Made by a program: the position numbers and the translations under genes
Notes under the pieces: model-generated
What the model was told of the DNA's origin: nothing
What the model saw: the letters and a program-made list of their open reading frames with translations, nothing else
Database searches by the model: none
Assembly: GCA_900317585.1 (NCBI GenBank)
Contig: ONHG01000008.1
Location: forward strand, 19,438-83,437
DNA from: an uncultured Lachnospiraceae bacterium
GTDB lineage: Bacteria; Bacillota; Clostridia; Lachnospirales; Lachnospiraceae
Reading direction: 5' to 3'
DNA: 64,000 nucleotides
In this document: piece by piece, positions 15,374-23,300 of the stretch
Layout: the number at the start of each line of letters is the position of its first letter
How positions within the stretch are numbered: the first letter of the stretch is position 1

Positions 15374-16346
15374 ATCCGTATATTCCTCTCACTGATACTT
15401 CTCCGCTTGAAACCAGCTTGCGCGACTCCCATGTGTCCACGATCAGCTCGCCCTTAGGCGTGATGCCCATCGCTTTTCCGTCAAACGGCTCCTTCGGGTC
15501 CAGTACCCTTACTGATTTGTTCCTGTTGACCAACAGCTCATCATACTCCCTGACGAGGGCTGAAAGGTCCTGCGTCTTTAAAAATGTATCATAATACTGC
15601 TCAAAGTATGACATGGTCTCTGCGATTATCTGCGCACGGTGGAATCTTTTGCCACCTGCTTCTATCATGAGTGAGCTCGCCATCTGACTGATTTCCTCTG
15701 GAAAGCTCTCATTGTGCACGTTGATACCGATGCCTACAACGATATGGTTGATGTAGTCAAACTGCGCATTCATCTCTGTGAGTATGCCGCACACCTTTTT
15801 GCTGTTTACCACAATGTCGTTTGGCCACTTTATCAGGGCTTCCTCGCCGGTTACGCTTGTTATGGCCTTTGCGACAGCAAGCGCTGCCACAAGCGTGAGC
15901 ATGGATGCATTGTTTGGATTGATATCAGGCTTTATCATAAGTGTCATGAAAATACCTGTGCCGGACGGCGATACCCAGCTGCGGCCGCGGCGCCCCTTGC
16001 CTGACTCCTGCTTGTCCGCTACGACTAAGGTGCCGCTCGGATAGCCTTTTTCGGCAAGCTCCTGAGCCTTGGTGTTGGTGGAGTCTATTGTATCAAAATA
16101 CAGCACTTCCTTTGCCACCCATTCTGTGTGCATGAGGCTTTTTATCTCCGCCTCTGTCATCAGATCCGGCGCTGCCATGAGCCTGTAGCCCTTATTCTGT
16201 TGTGCCTCTATCTCATATCCGGCTTCCTTTAGCTGGTTTATGGCCTTCCACACGGCTGTACGCGATACTCCGAACCGGTTGCATAGCTCCTGCCCTGAAA
16301 TATAGCCGCCAGCGCTGCGTAGAAGTCTAAGTATTTCTTCCTTCAT
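15366..16346 (-). CDS. birA: Biotin-[acetyl-CoA-carboxylase] ligase / repressor BirA
   Basis: A 326-residue bifunctional BirA. An N-terminal winged helix (GQELCNRFGVSRTAVWKAIN, residues 18-37) is followed by the catalytic domain with the biotinyl-AMP loop KQESGKGRRGRSWVSPSGTG (about 113-132) and KWPNDIVVNSKKVCGIL. It attaches biotin to carboxylases and, through the DNA-binding domain, can repress biotin genes. The C-terminal domain with VRVLDPKEPFDGKAMGI is present. It heads the birA-coaX-dusB series. Confidence 0.95.
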   Translation of the reverse strand: MKEEILRLLRSAGGYISGQELCNRFGVSRTAVWKAINQLKEAGYEIEAQQNKGYRLMAAPDLMTEAEIKSLMHTEWVAKEVLYFDTIDSTNTKAQELAEKGYPSGTLVVADKQESGKGRRGRSWVSPSGTGIFMTLMIKPDINPNNASMLTLVAALAVAKAITSVTGEEALIKWPNDIVVNSKKVCGILTEMNAQFDYINHIVVGIGINVHNESFPEEISQMASSLMIEAGGKRFHRAQIIAETMSYFEQYYDTFLKTQDLSALVREYDELLVNRNKSVRVLDPKEPFDGKAMGITPKGELIVDTWESRKLVSSGEVSVRGIYGYV

Positions 16347-16443
16347 ACTTTATTCCTTAGCTTTTAATCGAATTGTAACTATTCACAAATATCCCGCAGA
16401 CAAATTTCCGTCAATCTTTTGTTGCGGTCATTGCTTGCCGTAC

Positions 16444-16605
16444 TAGTACATCGAAAAATAAGTTTCTGGCTATATGACGCAGAATGAATTTTCATCTGCA
16501 AGGCGGAGGAATGAGGCGTAGCGGTGGCTACGTCGATTGACTACAACGCCGCAGATGGGAAATCAGGCAAGTCATATGGCTGGTTACTTATTATTCGATG
16601 TACTA
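16444..16605. repeat. 162-bp inverted-repeat element overlapping the argF stop codon
   Basis: The ends TAGTACATCG and CGATGTACTA are perfect inverted repeats, and matching continues inward (AATAAGT, GC-ATATGAC, CATCTGC with GCAGATG). The right end supplies the TAG stop of argF. Internal sequence is GC-richer (GGCGTAGCGGTGGCTACG) and has no ORF. It looks like a non-autonomous mobile element inserted at the end of argF. Confidence 0.75.
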
Positions 16606-17592
16606 ATCAGCAAGTGTTGCACGCATGATAGCCTTGATTGAGTGCATACGGTTCTCTGCCTCATCAAATACCACTGAGCGCTCTGACTCAAATACCTCGT
16701 CTGTCACCTCAAGCTCGCTCAGTCCAAACTTCTCATAGACCTGCTTGCCGATTGTGGTCTTTAAATCATGGAATGCAGGCAGACAGTGCATAAAGATTGC
16801 GCTATCCTTTGCATTTTCAAATGCTTTTGCATTTACCTGATATGGCTTTAAGTCGTTAATTCGCTCTGCCCATACCTCTTCCGGCTCGCCCATTGATACC
16901 CACACATCTGTGTAGATGACATCTGCGTCCTTTGTGCCCTCTGCCACATCCTCTGTGAGTGTGATTGATGCGCCGGTTGTTTCTGCAACGTCCTTACAGT
17001 ATTTTACAAGCTCATCATTTGGGAAATATTTCTTGTTTGTGCATGCCACGAAGTCCATGCCAAGCTTTGCACATGTGACCATGAGTGAATTGCCCATGTT
17101 GTATCTTGCATCGCCCATGTATACAAATTTCACGCCCTTGAGTCTGCCGAGGTGCTCACGGATTGTAAGCATATCTGCTATCATCTGTGTCGGGTGGAAC
17201 TCATTTGTCAGGCCGTTCCATACCGGTACGCCTGCGTATTTAGCCAGCTCCTCCACGATTTCCTGTCCATATCCACGGTACTCGATTCCGTCAAACATTC
17301 TGCCGAGCACGCGCGCTGTATCGGCGATGCTCTCCTTTTTACCTATCTGTGAACCGCTCGGGTCAAGGTATGTGACATGCATTCCAAGGTCATGTGCCGC
17401 TACCTCAAAAGAGCAGCGAGTTCTGGTACTGGTCTTTTCAAAAATCAGCGCTATATTCTTGCCTGTGAGGTCATCATGTCTGATGCCTTTTTTCTTCTTT
17501 TCCTTCAGCTCCTGTGAGAGGTCAATCAGATAAGTAATCTCTTCCGGAGTGTAATCCATAAGTTTTAAAAAGTTTCGTCCCTTTAACTGCAT
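16603..17592 (-). CDS. argF: Ornithine carbamoyltransferase
   Basis: A 329-residue OTCase making citrulline from ornithine and carbamoyl phosphate. The carbamoyl-phosphate motif STRTR is at residues 55-59, and the ornithine-site HCLPAF is near residue 270. Length and motifs are those of an intact enzyme. It could be anabolic (arginine synthesis) or catabolic; no other arc or arg gene is nearby. GGAGG precedes the ATG. The stop codon TAG is contributed by an inverted-repeat element, so the original C-terminus may have been slightly different. Confidence 0.96.
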   Translation of the reverse strand: MQLKGRNFLKLMDYTPEEITYLIDLSQELKEKKKKGIRHDDLTGKNIALIFEKTSTRTRCSFEVAAHDLGMHVTYLDPSGSQIGKKESIADTARVLGRMFDGIEYRGYGQEIVEELAKYAGVPVWNGLTNEFHPTQMIADMLTIREHLGRLKGVKFVYMGDARYNMGNSLMVTCAKLGMDFVACTNKKYFPNDELVKYCKDVAETTGASITLTEDVAEGTKDADVIYTDVWVSMGEPEEVWAERINDLKPYQVNAKAFENAKDSAIFMHCLPAFHDLKTTIGKQVYEKFGLSELEVTDEVFESERSVVFDEAENRMHSIKAIMRATLAD

Positions 17593-17676
17593 TGCTCTTG
17601 CCTCCTGGGTTTTATTTGCATCGTTTATAGATGCAGGTTACTATAATTTATATCTGTAGTTTGCTATAATGATGTC

Positions 17677-17705
17677 ATTTTACTCTATTTTGTGGTATGT
17701 TGCAA
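17677..17705 (-). promoter_or_regulatory. Probable argF promoter
   Basis: On the minus strand TTGCAA (-35) and TAAAAT (-10) are 17 bp apart. Between it and the gene, at 17617-17635, the inverted repeat TGCATC/GATGCA could be an operator or a leader hairpin. Confidence 0.5.
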
Positions 17706-17757
17706 GAGGTTTGAAGCATTGACGCTCTGACTGTAAAACCACGCCGGACAAATAATT

Positions 17758-17802
17758 AAAGAGGCTGCAAACCAACAAGCTTTGTTGATTTGCAGCCTCT
17801 TT
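17758..17802 (-). terminator. Terminator after the wall-hydrolase gene
   Basis: AAAGAGGCTGCAAA pairs with TTTGCAGCCTCTTT, with inner CAACA/TGTTG pairing. It is T-rich on both sides, so it may work in both directions, but the gene it serves is 17828-19087. Confidence 0.85.
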
Positions 17803-17827
17803 GTTATTTCTTTGTATTGGCTGTATA

Positions 17828-19087
17828 TTATCTGAACTTCATATTTCCGATTGATATTCCTGAGCCGTGGTCATTGAAGGATGTACATCCTCCTGTGTTG
17901 TCCACTCCGGACATTGCCTCCTGTGCTGCACTGTAGCATGAAGAAGAAATGCGTCCGCTAAGCTTTCTTGCGAGCTTTCCTGATGATGCCGGTCCAAACT
18001 GGCCCTTCTGGTAAATAACACCTGAGATGCTGTTTGGATATGAGCTGCTCTTTACTCTGTTGATGACTGCCGCTCCTACTGCGAGCTGACATTCATAGCT
18101 CTCTCCGCCTGCCTCGCACTCGATGATTGCTGCAAGCAGTGTCAGGTCATCTGCTCCTGCACTTACTGCCTCGCCCTGTGTGGTCTCAGCCTTCTTTGAT
18201 GAAGTATTTTCTGATGTATTTTTCTTTGCTGCTTTGGCTGCCTCTGCGGCTGCCTTTTCTTCTGCGGCCTTTCTCTCAGCCTCTTTCTGTGCTGCTATCT
18301 GTGCCTGTTCCTCTTCAATGGTGATACCCACCCTTGTGTTGAGGGAACGTGTCGCATAATCTGCTGCGATATATCCTGTCTGTGAATCACATACTACTGC
18401 GATCCAGCCATCTGTCGCCTGCACTGCGCGGTCAACCTGATAGGTCTTGCCCTGGTCTGCTACCGCTAAGACCTTGCTGTTTGTATCTGCTGCCTCTCTC
18501 ACACGAAGTCCGTCTGTATTTACTGTGGCGATTTCTCCGCATGTGTCGTAAGCATAGCTTAGTGCGTCAGTTCCGGTCACACAGTAAGAAACATTAACGT
18601 ATCCGTCTACATTTCCTGACTTGATGTGAGCCCATGTGCCATCGTTTTCTACGATGTCTGCCACACTTCCTTTATATAATTTTCCAACAATATCTGACTG
18701 TTCATCGGCCTGTGCTCTTACGTTGAGTGATTCTTCAACGTTTGGCATAAGCTTTGTCTGCCATTCCTGCTGCTCCTGTGTAAGCTGTGGCTGCGCCTCC
18801 TGCTGCTGCACTTCCTGCTGTGTATCCTGTGCTGCCGCCACCATCTCAACATTTTCTTTTTCTACTGTAACAGCATTCTCTGCTGTGAGGCTCTTCTCAT
18901 AATCAAAAAGAGTCGCTGCTACGCCGGCATAACTATTATAACCAGTATGCTCTAAACTAGTGTTTGCTAGCACCTTATCCTCTGCTTTGACCTCAGAGCG
19001 TCCGCTGTTAGTAACCGCGGTAATCGTCAGCATAGCGCACAGTCCACAGACCGTAATGCTCTCGATTACTTTTTTGTTTAGCTTCAT
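17828..19087 (-). CDS. Secreted SH3-domain, SleB-type cell-wall hydrolase
   Basis: A 419-residue exported protein. A signal-like segment (residues 8-30) is followed by a Gln-rich linker (about 95-115), two bacterial SH3 repeats (about 118-175, with SLNVRAQADEQSDIVGKLY; and about 185-245, with DGLRVREAADTNSKVLAVA), an Ala/Lys/Glu-rich stalk and a C-terminal Hydrolase_2 (SleB-like) domain with AIIECEAGGESYECQLAVG and the probable catalytic Glu. It should cut peptidoglycan as a lytic transglycosylase or amidase-like enzyme. GGAGG lies 5 nt before ATG 19087. A WalR-like box lies upstream. Confidence 0.9.
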   Translation of the reverse strand: MKLNKKVIESITVCGLCAMLTITAVTNSGRSEVKAEDKVLANTSLEHTGYNSYAGVAATLFDYEKSLTAENAVTVEKENVEMVAAAQDTQQEVQQQEAQPQLTQEQQEWQTKLMPNVEESLNVRAQADEQSDIVGKLYKGSVADIVENDGTWAHIKSGNVDGYVNVSYCVTGTDALSYAYDTCGEIATVNTDGLRVREAADTNSKVLAVADQGKTYQVDRAVQATDGWIAVVCDSQTGYIAADYATRSLNTRVGITIEEEQAQIAAQKEAERKAAEEKAAAEAAKAAKKNTSENTSSKKAETTQGEAVSAGADDLTLLAAIIECEAGGESYECQLAVGAAVINRVKSSSYPNSISGVIYQKGQFGPASSGKLARKLSGRISSSCYSAAQEAMSGVDNTGGCTSFNDHGSGISIGNMKFR

Positions 19088-19151
19088 ATAATCCTCCATA
19101 TGGTGTAGTATATGTTATTTTTGTTACGTTTATTACACCTATGTTGCATTT

Positions 19152-19168
19152 GTTACAACTTTGTTACA
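19152..19168 (-). promoter_or_regulatory. WalR (YycF)-type box upstream of the wall hydrolase
   Basis: On the minus strand TGTAAC-AAAGT-TGTAAC matches the published WalR pattern TGTWAH-N5-TGTWAH exactly. WalRK controls wall hydrolases in Firmicutes, and this gene is one. Confidence 0.5.
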
Positions 19169-19206
19169 ATTGGTATGATATCACAGTAATACCATTTTGT
19201 CAAATT

Positions 19207-19473
19207 TCATGGAAAAATCTCCTGCAGCACCGATGAAATCACCCCATCCTGATGTACCTTATGCTCTATCTCCAGCTTGTCGCTTTCGCTTCTCGACAGC
19301 TCGTCTATGTAGTCGCTCACCTGTTTTTCTATTTTATAAATCTCATTGCTCAAAATTCTTATCCTATGTGAGAGTGCAATCAAGGTCACTATGACTGTCA
19401 GCATGAAAAGTGCAAGCATTATCGCAAGTATGCCTCCTGCCATGATGTCCATATTGTCCATTGATAATTCCAT
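19207..19473 (-). CDS. Small membrane-anchored coiled-coil protein (88 aa), function unknown
   Basis: One membrane helix (AGGILAIMLALFMLTVIVTL, about residues 12-31) is followed by a charged, probably coiled-coil segment (HRIRILSNEIYKIEKQVSDY and on). I do not recognise a family. GGGAGG lies about 10 nt before the ATG. It is next to the wall hydrolase in the same direction but separated by the hydrolase's own regulatory region, so it may be transcribed separately. Confidence 0.65.
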   Translation of the reverse strand: MELSMDNMDIMAGGILAIMLALFMLTVIVTLIALSHRIRILSNEIYKIEKQVSDYIDELSRSESDKLEIEHKVHQDGVISSVLQEIFP

Positions 19474-19657
19474 ATTAATGTGTCCTCCCTACTATTCTTT
19501 TTCCGATACATCATTCAAAATTTAACTTAACCTTTAACGCAGGATGATGTACTATTGATTATTATAACCAATTCACTTGAACTTAACAGTTCCTATCGGT
19601 CGCAAGTTTCGACATTTGTTTGGTATTGCAGGGCAAACTTTCGCCGGCAACTTGGTA

Positions 19658-19685
19658 TTGACTTTTATTGTGTTGAGTATAATAT
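19658..19685 (+). promoter_or_regulatory. Probable murG promoter
   Basis: TTGACT (19658-19663) and TAATAT (19680-19685) are 16 bp apart; TATAAT at 19678 overlaps at 14 bp. It points to murG and lies in the divergent gap. Confidence 0.5.
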
Positions 19686-19752
19686 AAAAAGGTAATTATT
19701 CAAAACCGTTAAAGAATATAAAGCAGTAATGCAAGAAAGGATACATATATTT

Positions 19753-20829
19753 ATGAAGAAAATAGTTATGACAGGTGGCGGCACTGCTGGTCATGTCACT
19801 CCAAATATCGCTCTTATGCCGGCACTTAAGGAGGCCGGATACGATATCGAATACATCGGCTCAGTCAACGGAATGGAGAAAGGTCTTATCGAGGCCCAGA
19901 AGATTCCTTATCACGGCATTTCATCCGGAAAGCTGCGCCGATACTTTGACTGGAAGAACTTTACAGATCCTTTCCGTGTGTTAAAGGGCTACGGTCAGGC
20001 TGTAAGCCTCATGAAAAAGCTCAAGCCTGATGTAGTATTTTCTAAGGGTGGCTTCGTTTCCGTACCTGTCGTGCTTGCAGCAAAGCACTGCCACGTGCCT
20101 GCTATCATCCACGAGTCAGATATCACCCCTGGACTTGCCAACAAAATCGCCATAAAGGGCGCCAAAAAGGTCTGCTGCAATTTCCCTGAGACCATGAAAT
20201 ATCTGCCTGCTGACAAGGCCGTGCTCACCGGCTCACCTATCAGACGCGAGCTTTTTAGTGGCGTTGCCGAAAATGCCATAAAGCTTTGTAATTTTCCTGA
20301 CCACAATAAGCCTGTCATCCTCATCATCGGAGGAAGTCTTGGCTCTAAAAAGGTCAATGAAGCTGTACGTGAAATTCTTCCTGAGCTCCTTAAGGATTTC
20401 TATGTGATTCACCTCTGCGGAAAGGGCAATCTGGACAACAGGCTTGCCGGAATCACAGGCTATGCACAGTTTGAGTACGCAAATGCTGAGCTCACCGACA
20501 TGTTTGCTCTTGCTGACATGGCTATTTCAAGAGCCGGAGCCAACTCCATCTGCGAGCTGCTTGCTCTGCACAAGCCAAACATTCTGATTCCTCTTTCTGC
20601 TGCTGCCAGCCGCGGAGACCAGGTATTAAATGCAAAATCCTTCAAAAAGCAGGGCTTTTCGTATGTCATCGAGGAGGAGGAGCTCACAAAGGATTCTCTG
20701 CTTAGCGCAGTAAAAGAGGTGTACGGCAACAGGGATAAATATAAGGATGCCATGGCAAAGAGCGGTCAGATGGATTCCATCGCCACTATAATCGATTTGA
20801 TTAACTCTCAGGTGAAGAAGTCGTCATAG
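19753..20829 (+). CDS. murG: UDP-GlcNAc:undecaprenyl-PP-MurNAc-pentapeptide GlcNAc transferase MurG
   Basis: A 358-residue GT28 enzyme that adds GlcNAc to lipid I, making lipid II on the inner membrane face. The glycine-rich GGGTAGHVTPNIAL is at residues 8-20, the second domain has IIGGSLGSKKVNEAV, and ISRAGANSICELLAL is the nucleotide-sugar site. I prefer ATG 19753, matching the family N-terminus (MKKIVMTGGG), over ATG 19729; AAAGGA lies about 12 nt upstream. It stands alone with its own promoter and terminator and is not in a division/cell-wall cluster. Confidence 0.94.
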   Translation: MKKIVMTGGGTAGHVTPNIALMPALKEAGYDIEYIGSVNGMEKGLIEAQKIPYHGISSGKLRRYFDWKNFTDPFRVLKGYGQAVSLMKKLKPDVVFSKGGFVSVPVVLAAKHCHVPAIIHESDITPGLANKIAIKGAKKVCCNFPETMKYLPADKAVLTGSPIRRELFSGVAENAIKLCNFPDHNKPVILIIGGSLGSKKVNEAVREILPELLKDFYVIHLCGKGNLDNRLAGITGYAQFEYANAELTDMFALADMAISRAGANSICELLALHKPNILIPLSAAASRGDQVLNAKSFKKQGFSYVIEEEELTKDSLLSAVKEVYGNRDKYKDAMAKSGQMDSIATIIDLINSQVKKSS

Positions 20830-20871
20830 GGTCAGAGTCTGTTTAAAGCGTCATTGCATATCATAAAAAAG

Positions 20872-20914
20872 AAAAAGCCCGGATATGAACTACATTTGCA
20901 TATCCGGGCTTTTT
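20872..20914. terminator. Bidirectional terminator between murG and the HIT gene
   Basis: AAAAAGCCCGGATATG pairs with CATATCCGGGCTTTTT, a perfect 16-bp stem with T-runs on both sides, serving two converging genes. Confidence 0.92.
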
Positions 20915-20946
20915 GTTTTTCGATAATATGTAACTATTAGTAACTA

Positions 20947-21363
20947 TTACATGCTCATCTCGTCACAGATTTTCTTCATCTCATCATCAGTGAACTCCTT
21001 ATGGTTCCACTCTATGACATTCTTGTTGTCATCTGACTCATATCTTGGAATCAGGTGCATATGGAAATGGAATACTGTCTGGCCTGCCACCTCGCCATTG
21101 TTCTGTACCAGGTTGTAGCCTTCACAGCCAAGCACATCTTTCTCATGTGTCATAATCTTCTTTGCAAGCTTTGCCGCCTTGGCAAGTGTCTCATCCTCAA
21201 TCTCGAAAATATTTGCATAATGCTGCTTCGGGAGGATAAGTGCATGTCCCTTTGTGGCAGGACTTGCATCAAGTATTACCTTGAAGTCATCATCCTCATA
21301 GATTGAATTGGTCGGGATATCCCCATTTGCCAGTTTACAAAAAATACAGTTATCGTCTTTCAT
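20947..21363 (-). CDS. HIT family nucleotide-binding protein
   Basis: A 138-residue histidine-triad protein. The active-site triad is FHFHMHLIP (about residues 98-106), and the N-terminus has the CIFCKLANGDIP zinc-type motif. Such proteins hydrolyse AMP-linked compounds (AMP-lysine, adenosine phosphoramidate). The ATG at 21363 follows GAGG at 8 nt; 12 upstream codons in the same frame have no ribosome site. Confidence 0.93.
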   Translation of the reverse strand: MKDDNCIFCKLANGDIPTNSIYEDDDFKVILDASPATKGHALILPKQHYANIFEIEDETLAKAAKLAKKIMTHEKDVLGCEGYNLVQNNGEVAGQTVFHFHMHLIPRYESDDNKNVIEWNHKEFTDDEMKKICDEMSM

Positions 21364-21395
21364 CCTTGTCACCTCATATATATTATAATTATTAT

Positions 21396-21450
21396 GCAAC
21401 CATTCAAAACCACTTTTGCGATTGTGCGTAGGATAATCCTGAATACTTAC
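21396..21450. repeat. Possible relic of the TATTCAGAACCAC element
   Basis: The left part GCAACCATTCAAAACCAC and right part TCCTGAATACTTAC resemble the two ends of the element at 56155-56350, with only about 25 bp between them. It looks like an internally deleted copy. Confidence 0.35.
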
Positions 21451-21506
21451 ATTGTTGTAATTAAAAAGTTGCTGTAATTCAAAAGTTGTTGTAATCGAAA
21501 AGTCAG

Positions 21507-22496
21507 TTAAAACGGAAATATCTGGTCGAGCATGCGCAGTGTCTTGAAATTACCCTTTGCCGTCATCTCTCCGGTCATAAATGCTCTCTGGAATGTCATG
21601 TGACCATCTATTATCGATTCGATAATGCTCTGGGACATCTTCATATATACGTCAACCGGATCCTCCTCGCCATAATGTATATCAAGCTTATCCTGGTCGA
21701 CCTTTATATATAGTGGCTTTTTCATGCCCTCTATAGTAAAAGAATAACATGCCGTAAAATCGGCCAGAGGAATAAAATGTGCCTCAAACTCCTTAGTATA
21801 TGGCATATCACTTTCATCGTCCTTTTGTCCAAGCATATCCTTGAACATAGTGGCAAGCTCCTCTATATCCTCTTTCTGCTGCTTTACATAGGTATCATCT
21901 GACACATACTTTGAAAGCTGCTCACTCTCCTGCGGAGTCAGATTAAGCTGCTGCGTCCTGAGTACACTCTGTTTTACTGCCTGATTGCTGGTCGGAAGAC
22001 TCTTAATCTTTTGAGATATCGTCCTATATAGATTTTCTGCGCGCTTTTCTATGATAAGATTATACTCCTTATTGAGCTGAAAAGCGGAAATATCCTCCAC
22101 ATATCCACAAAGTCCGGAGCACGGCAATCCTCCAAGTATCTCCCATGCATTTGCCAGTGTCGTCTCTGCCTCACGCTCTCCATATGTAGTTGACATGACA
22201 ATCGGCTGCATATATGTCGTACTTATCTTTTCCTTGTCTCCATACAGCCAGCACGCATCAAGAAACTGCTGCATATATCCGCCTATGCCCAGCCATTCAA
22301 CTGTCGTAGCCAGTATAATACCGTCAACATCCTTAAAGGTCTGAGGAAGTGTTGCAATCTCATTCTTGTGCTCATATATATTATATCTCTCAACCTTTAC
22401 CCGAAGCTCCCGAAGCACATTTTCCATCTTGCCTATTACATACAATGTAGGGTCATCTAACAGCCCTCTTCCACCATAGTAAATATTTATTTTCAT
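21507..22496 (-). CDS. Flavodoxin/NAD(P)H FMN reductase-like protein with C-terminal SCP2 domain
   Basis: A 329-residue two-domain protein. Residues 1-165 are a flavodoxin-like FMN-binding fold (KINIYYGGRGLLDDPTLYVI at the start, then DGIILATTVEWLGIGGYMQQ and PIVMSTTYGE). A charged linker is followed by an SCP2/sterol-carrier-like domain (about 230-329) with MSQSIIESIIDGHMTFQRAF and the end GNFKTLRMLDQIFPF. No signal peptide. It may use a hydrophobic ligand together with FMN, which is inference. Twelve bases separate it from the rhomboid gene upstream. Confidence 0.8.
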   Translation of the reverse strand: MKINIYYGGRGLLDDPTLYVIGKMENVLRELRVKVERYNIYEHKNEIATLPQTFKDVDGIILATTVEWLGIGGYMQQFLDACWLYGDKEKISTTYMQPIVMSTTYGEREAETTLANAWEILGGLPCSGLCGYVEDISAFQLNKEYNLIIEKRAENLYRTISQKIKSLPTSNQAVKQSVLRTQQLNLTPQESEQLSKYVSDDTYVKQQKEDIEELATMFKDMLGQKDDESDMPYTKEFEAHFIPLADFTACYSFTIEGMKKPLYIKVDQDKLDIHYGEEDPVDVYMKMSQSIIESIIDGHMTFQRAFMTGEMTAKGNFKTLRMLDQIFPF

Positions 22497-22507
22497 ATTG
22501 TATTCTC

Positions 22508-23128
22508 CTATTCAAGAATGATATTTTTATTATATCTCTTTTTTCTATACAATACAATTGAAATGATAAATCCACCTGCAAGTCCACCCAGATGATCCCA
22601 ATTGTCTACACCCGACGTAGAAACTCCGTAATATATCATCAGAATAACCATAAATATAACCTGCTGTCTGCTGATTCCCTCATAAAATCCTCTGTTGACA
22701 ATCACAATCCAGACTAATGCCCCAACCATGCCAAATATTGCCCCTGAAGCACCTGCCGAAACAGCATAATCATTATTGTGCAGCATAATTGCATATGACA
22801 AAACACTTCCGCATATTCCGGCCACAATATATGCAATCAAAAATCTGACATGCCCCATCGCAATCTCCACAATACGCCCAACCGCACCTAACATTATCAT
22901 ATTATTTAAAATATGCATAAGACCAAAATGCATAAACATAGACGTAAACATCCTCCAGTACTGGCCATTTTCTGCCACATATGGTGGATACATTGCTCCA
23001 TGCTCAGCCATATATTGTGCATCCAGCGTATTTCCGAAAATACTCATCACCGCAAATACTATAATATTCGCCGCAATAACAGCCATCGTGATATAAGGTT
23101 TTAAATCGTAATAATTTTTATTGTGCAA
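22508..23128 (-). CDS. Rhomboid family intramembrane serine protease
   Basis: A 206-residue membrane protein with six hydrophobic segments. The catalytic serine is in SAGASGAIFGMVGAL (about residue 122), the catalytic histidine in WDHLGGLAGGFI (about 180), and the first loop has the rhomboid WRMFTSMFMHFGLMHILNN motif. It cleaves membrane proteins within the bilayer. The start is TTG at 23128 with GGGAG about 12 nt upstream; the next ATG (23086) would start at the first membrane helix, so TTG is favoured with some doubt. Confidence 0.9.
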   Translation of the reverse strand: MHNKNYYDLKPYITMAVIAANIIVFAVMSIFGNTLDAQYMAEHGAMYPPYVAENGQYWRMFTSMFMHFGLMHILNNMIMLGAVGRIVEIAMGHVRFLIAYIVAGICGSVLSYAIMLHNNDYAVSAGASGAIFGMVGALVWIVIVNRGFYEGISRQQVIFMVILMIYYGVSTSGVDNWDHLGGLAGGFIISIVLYRKKRYNKNIILE

Positions 23129-23212
23129 GTCTGTAATCTACTCCCTGTTAAATAATTATGATAAGCTGTCCATTATTAATAACAAATATAAGTATGACCA
23201 TAAGTATAGGTA

Positions 23213-23270
23213 TAATCATAAATATAAATATAGATATAGATATAGATATAAATATAGATATAATTATACT
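23213..23270. repeat. A/T-rich hexamer tandem repeat
   Basis: About seven copies of AATATA or GATATA follow one another between the rhomboid gene and the FHA gene. It is a simple-sequence repeat likely to vary by slippage and is downstream of the Tad locus. Confidence 0.6.
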
Positions 23271-23300
23271 TATATCCGCAGGCATTTTCAAGGATACATA

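Noticed and set aside
16916-17533. A 205-codon plus-strand ORF opposite argF
   Set aside because: Antisense shadow of an intact ornithine carbamoyltransferase.
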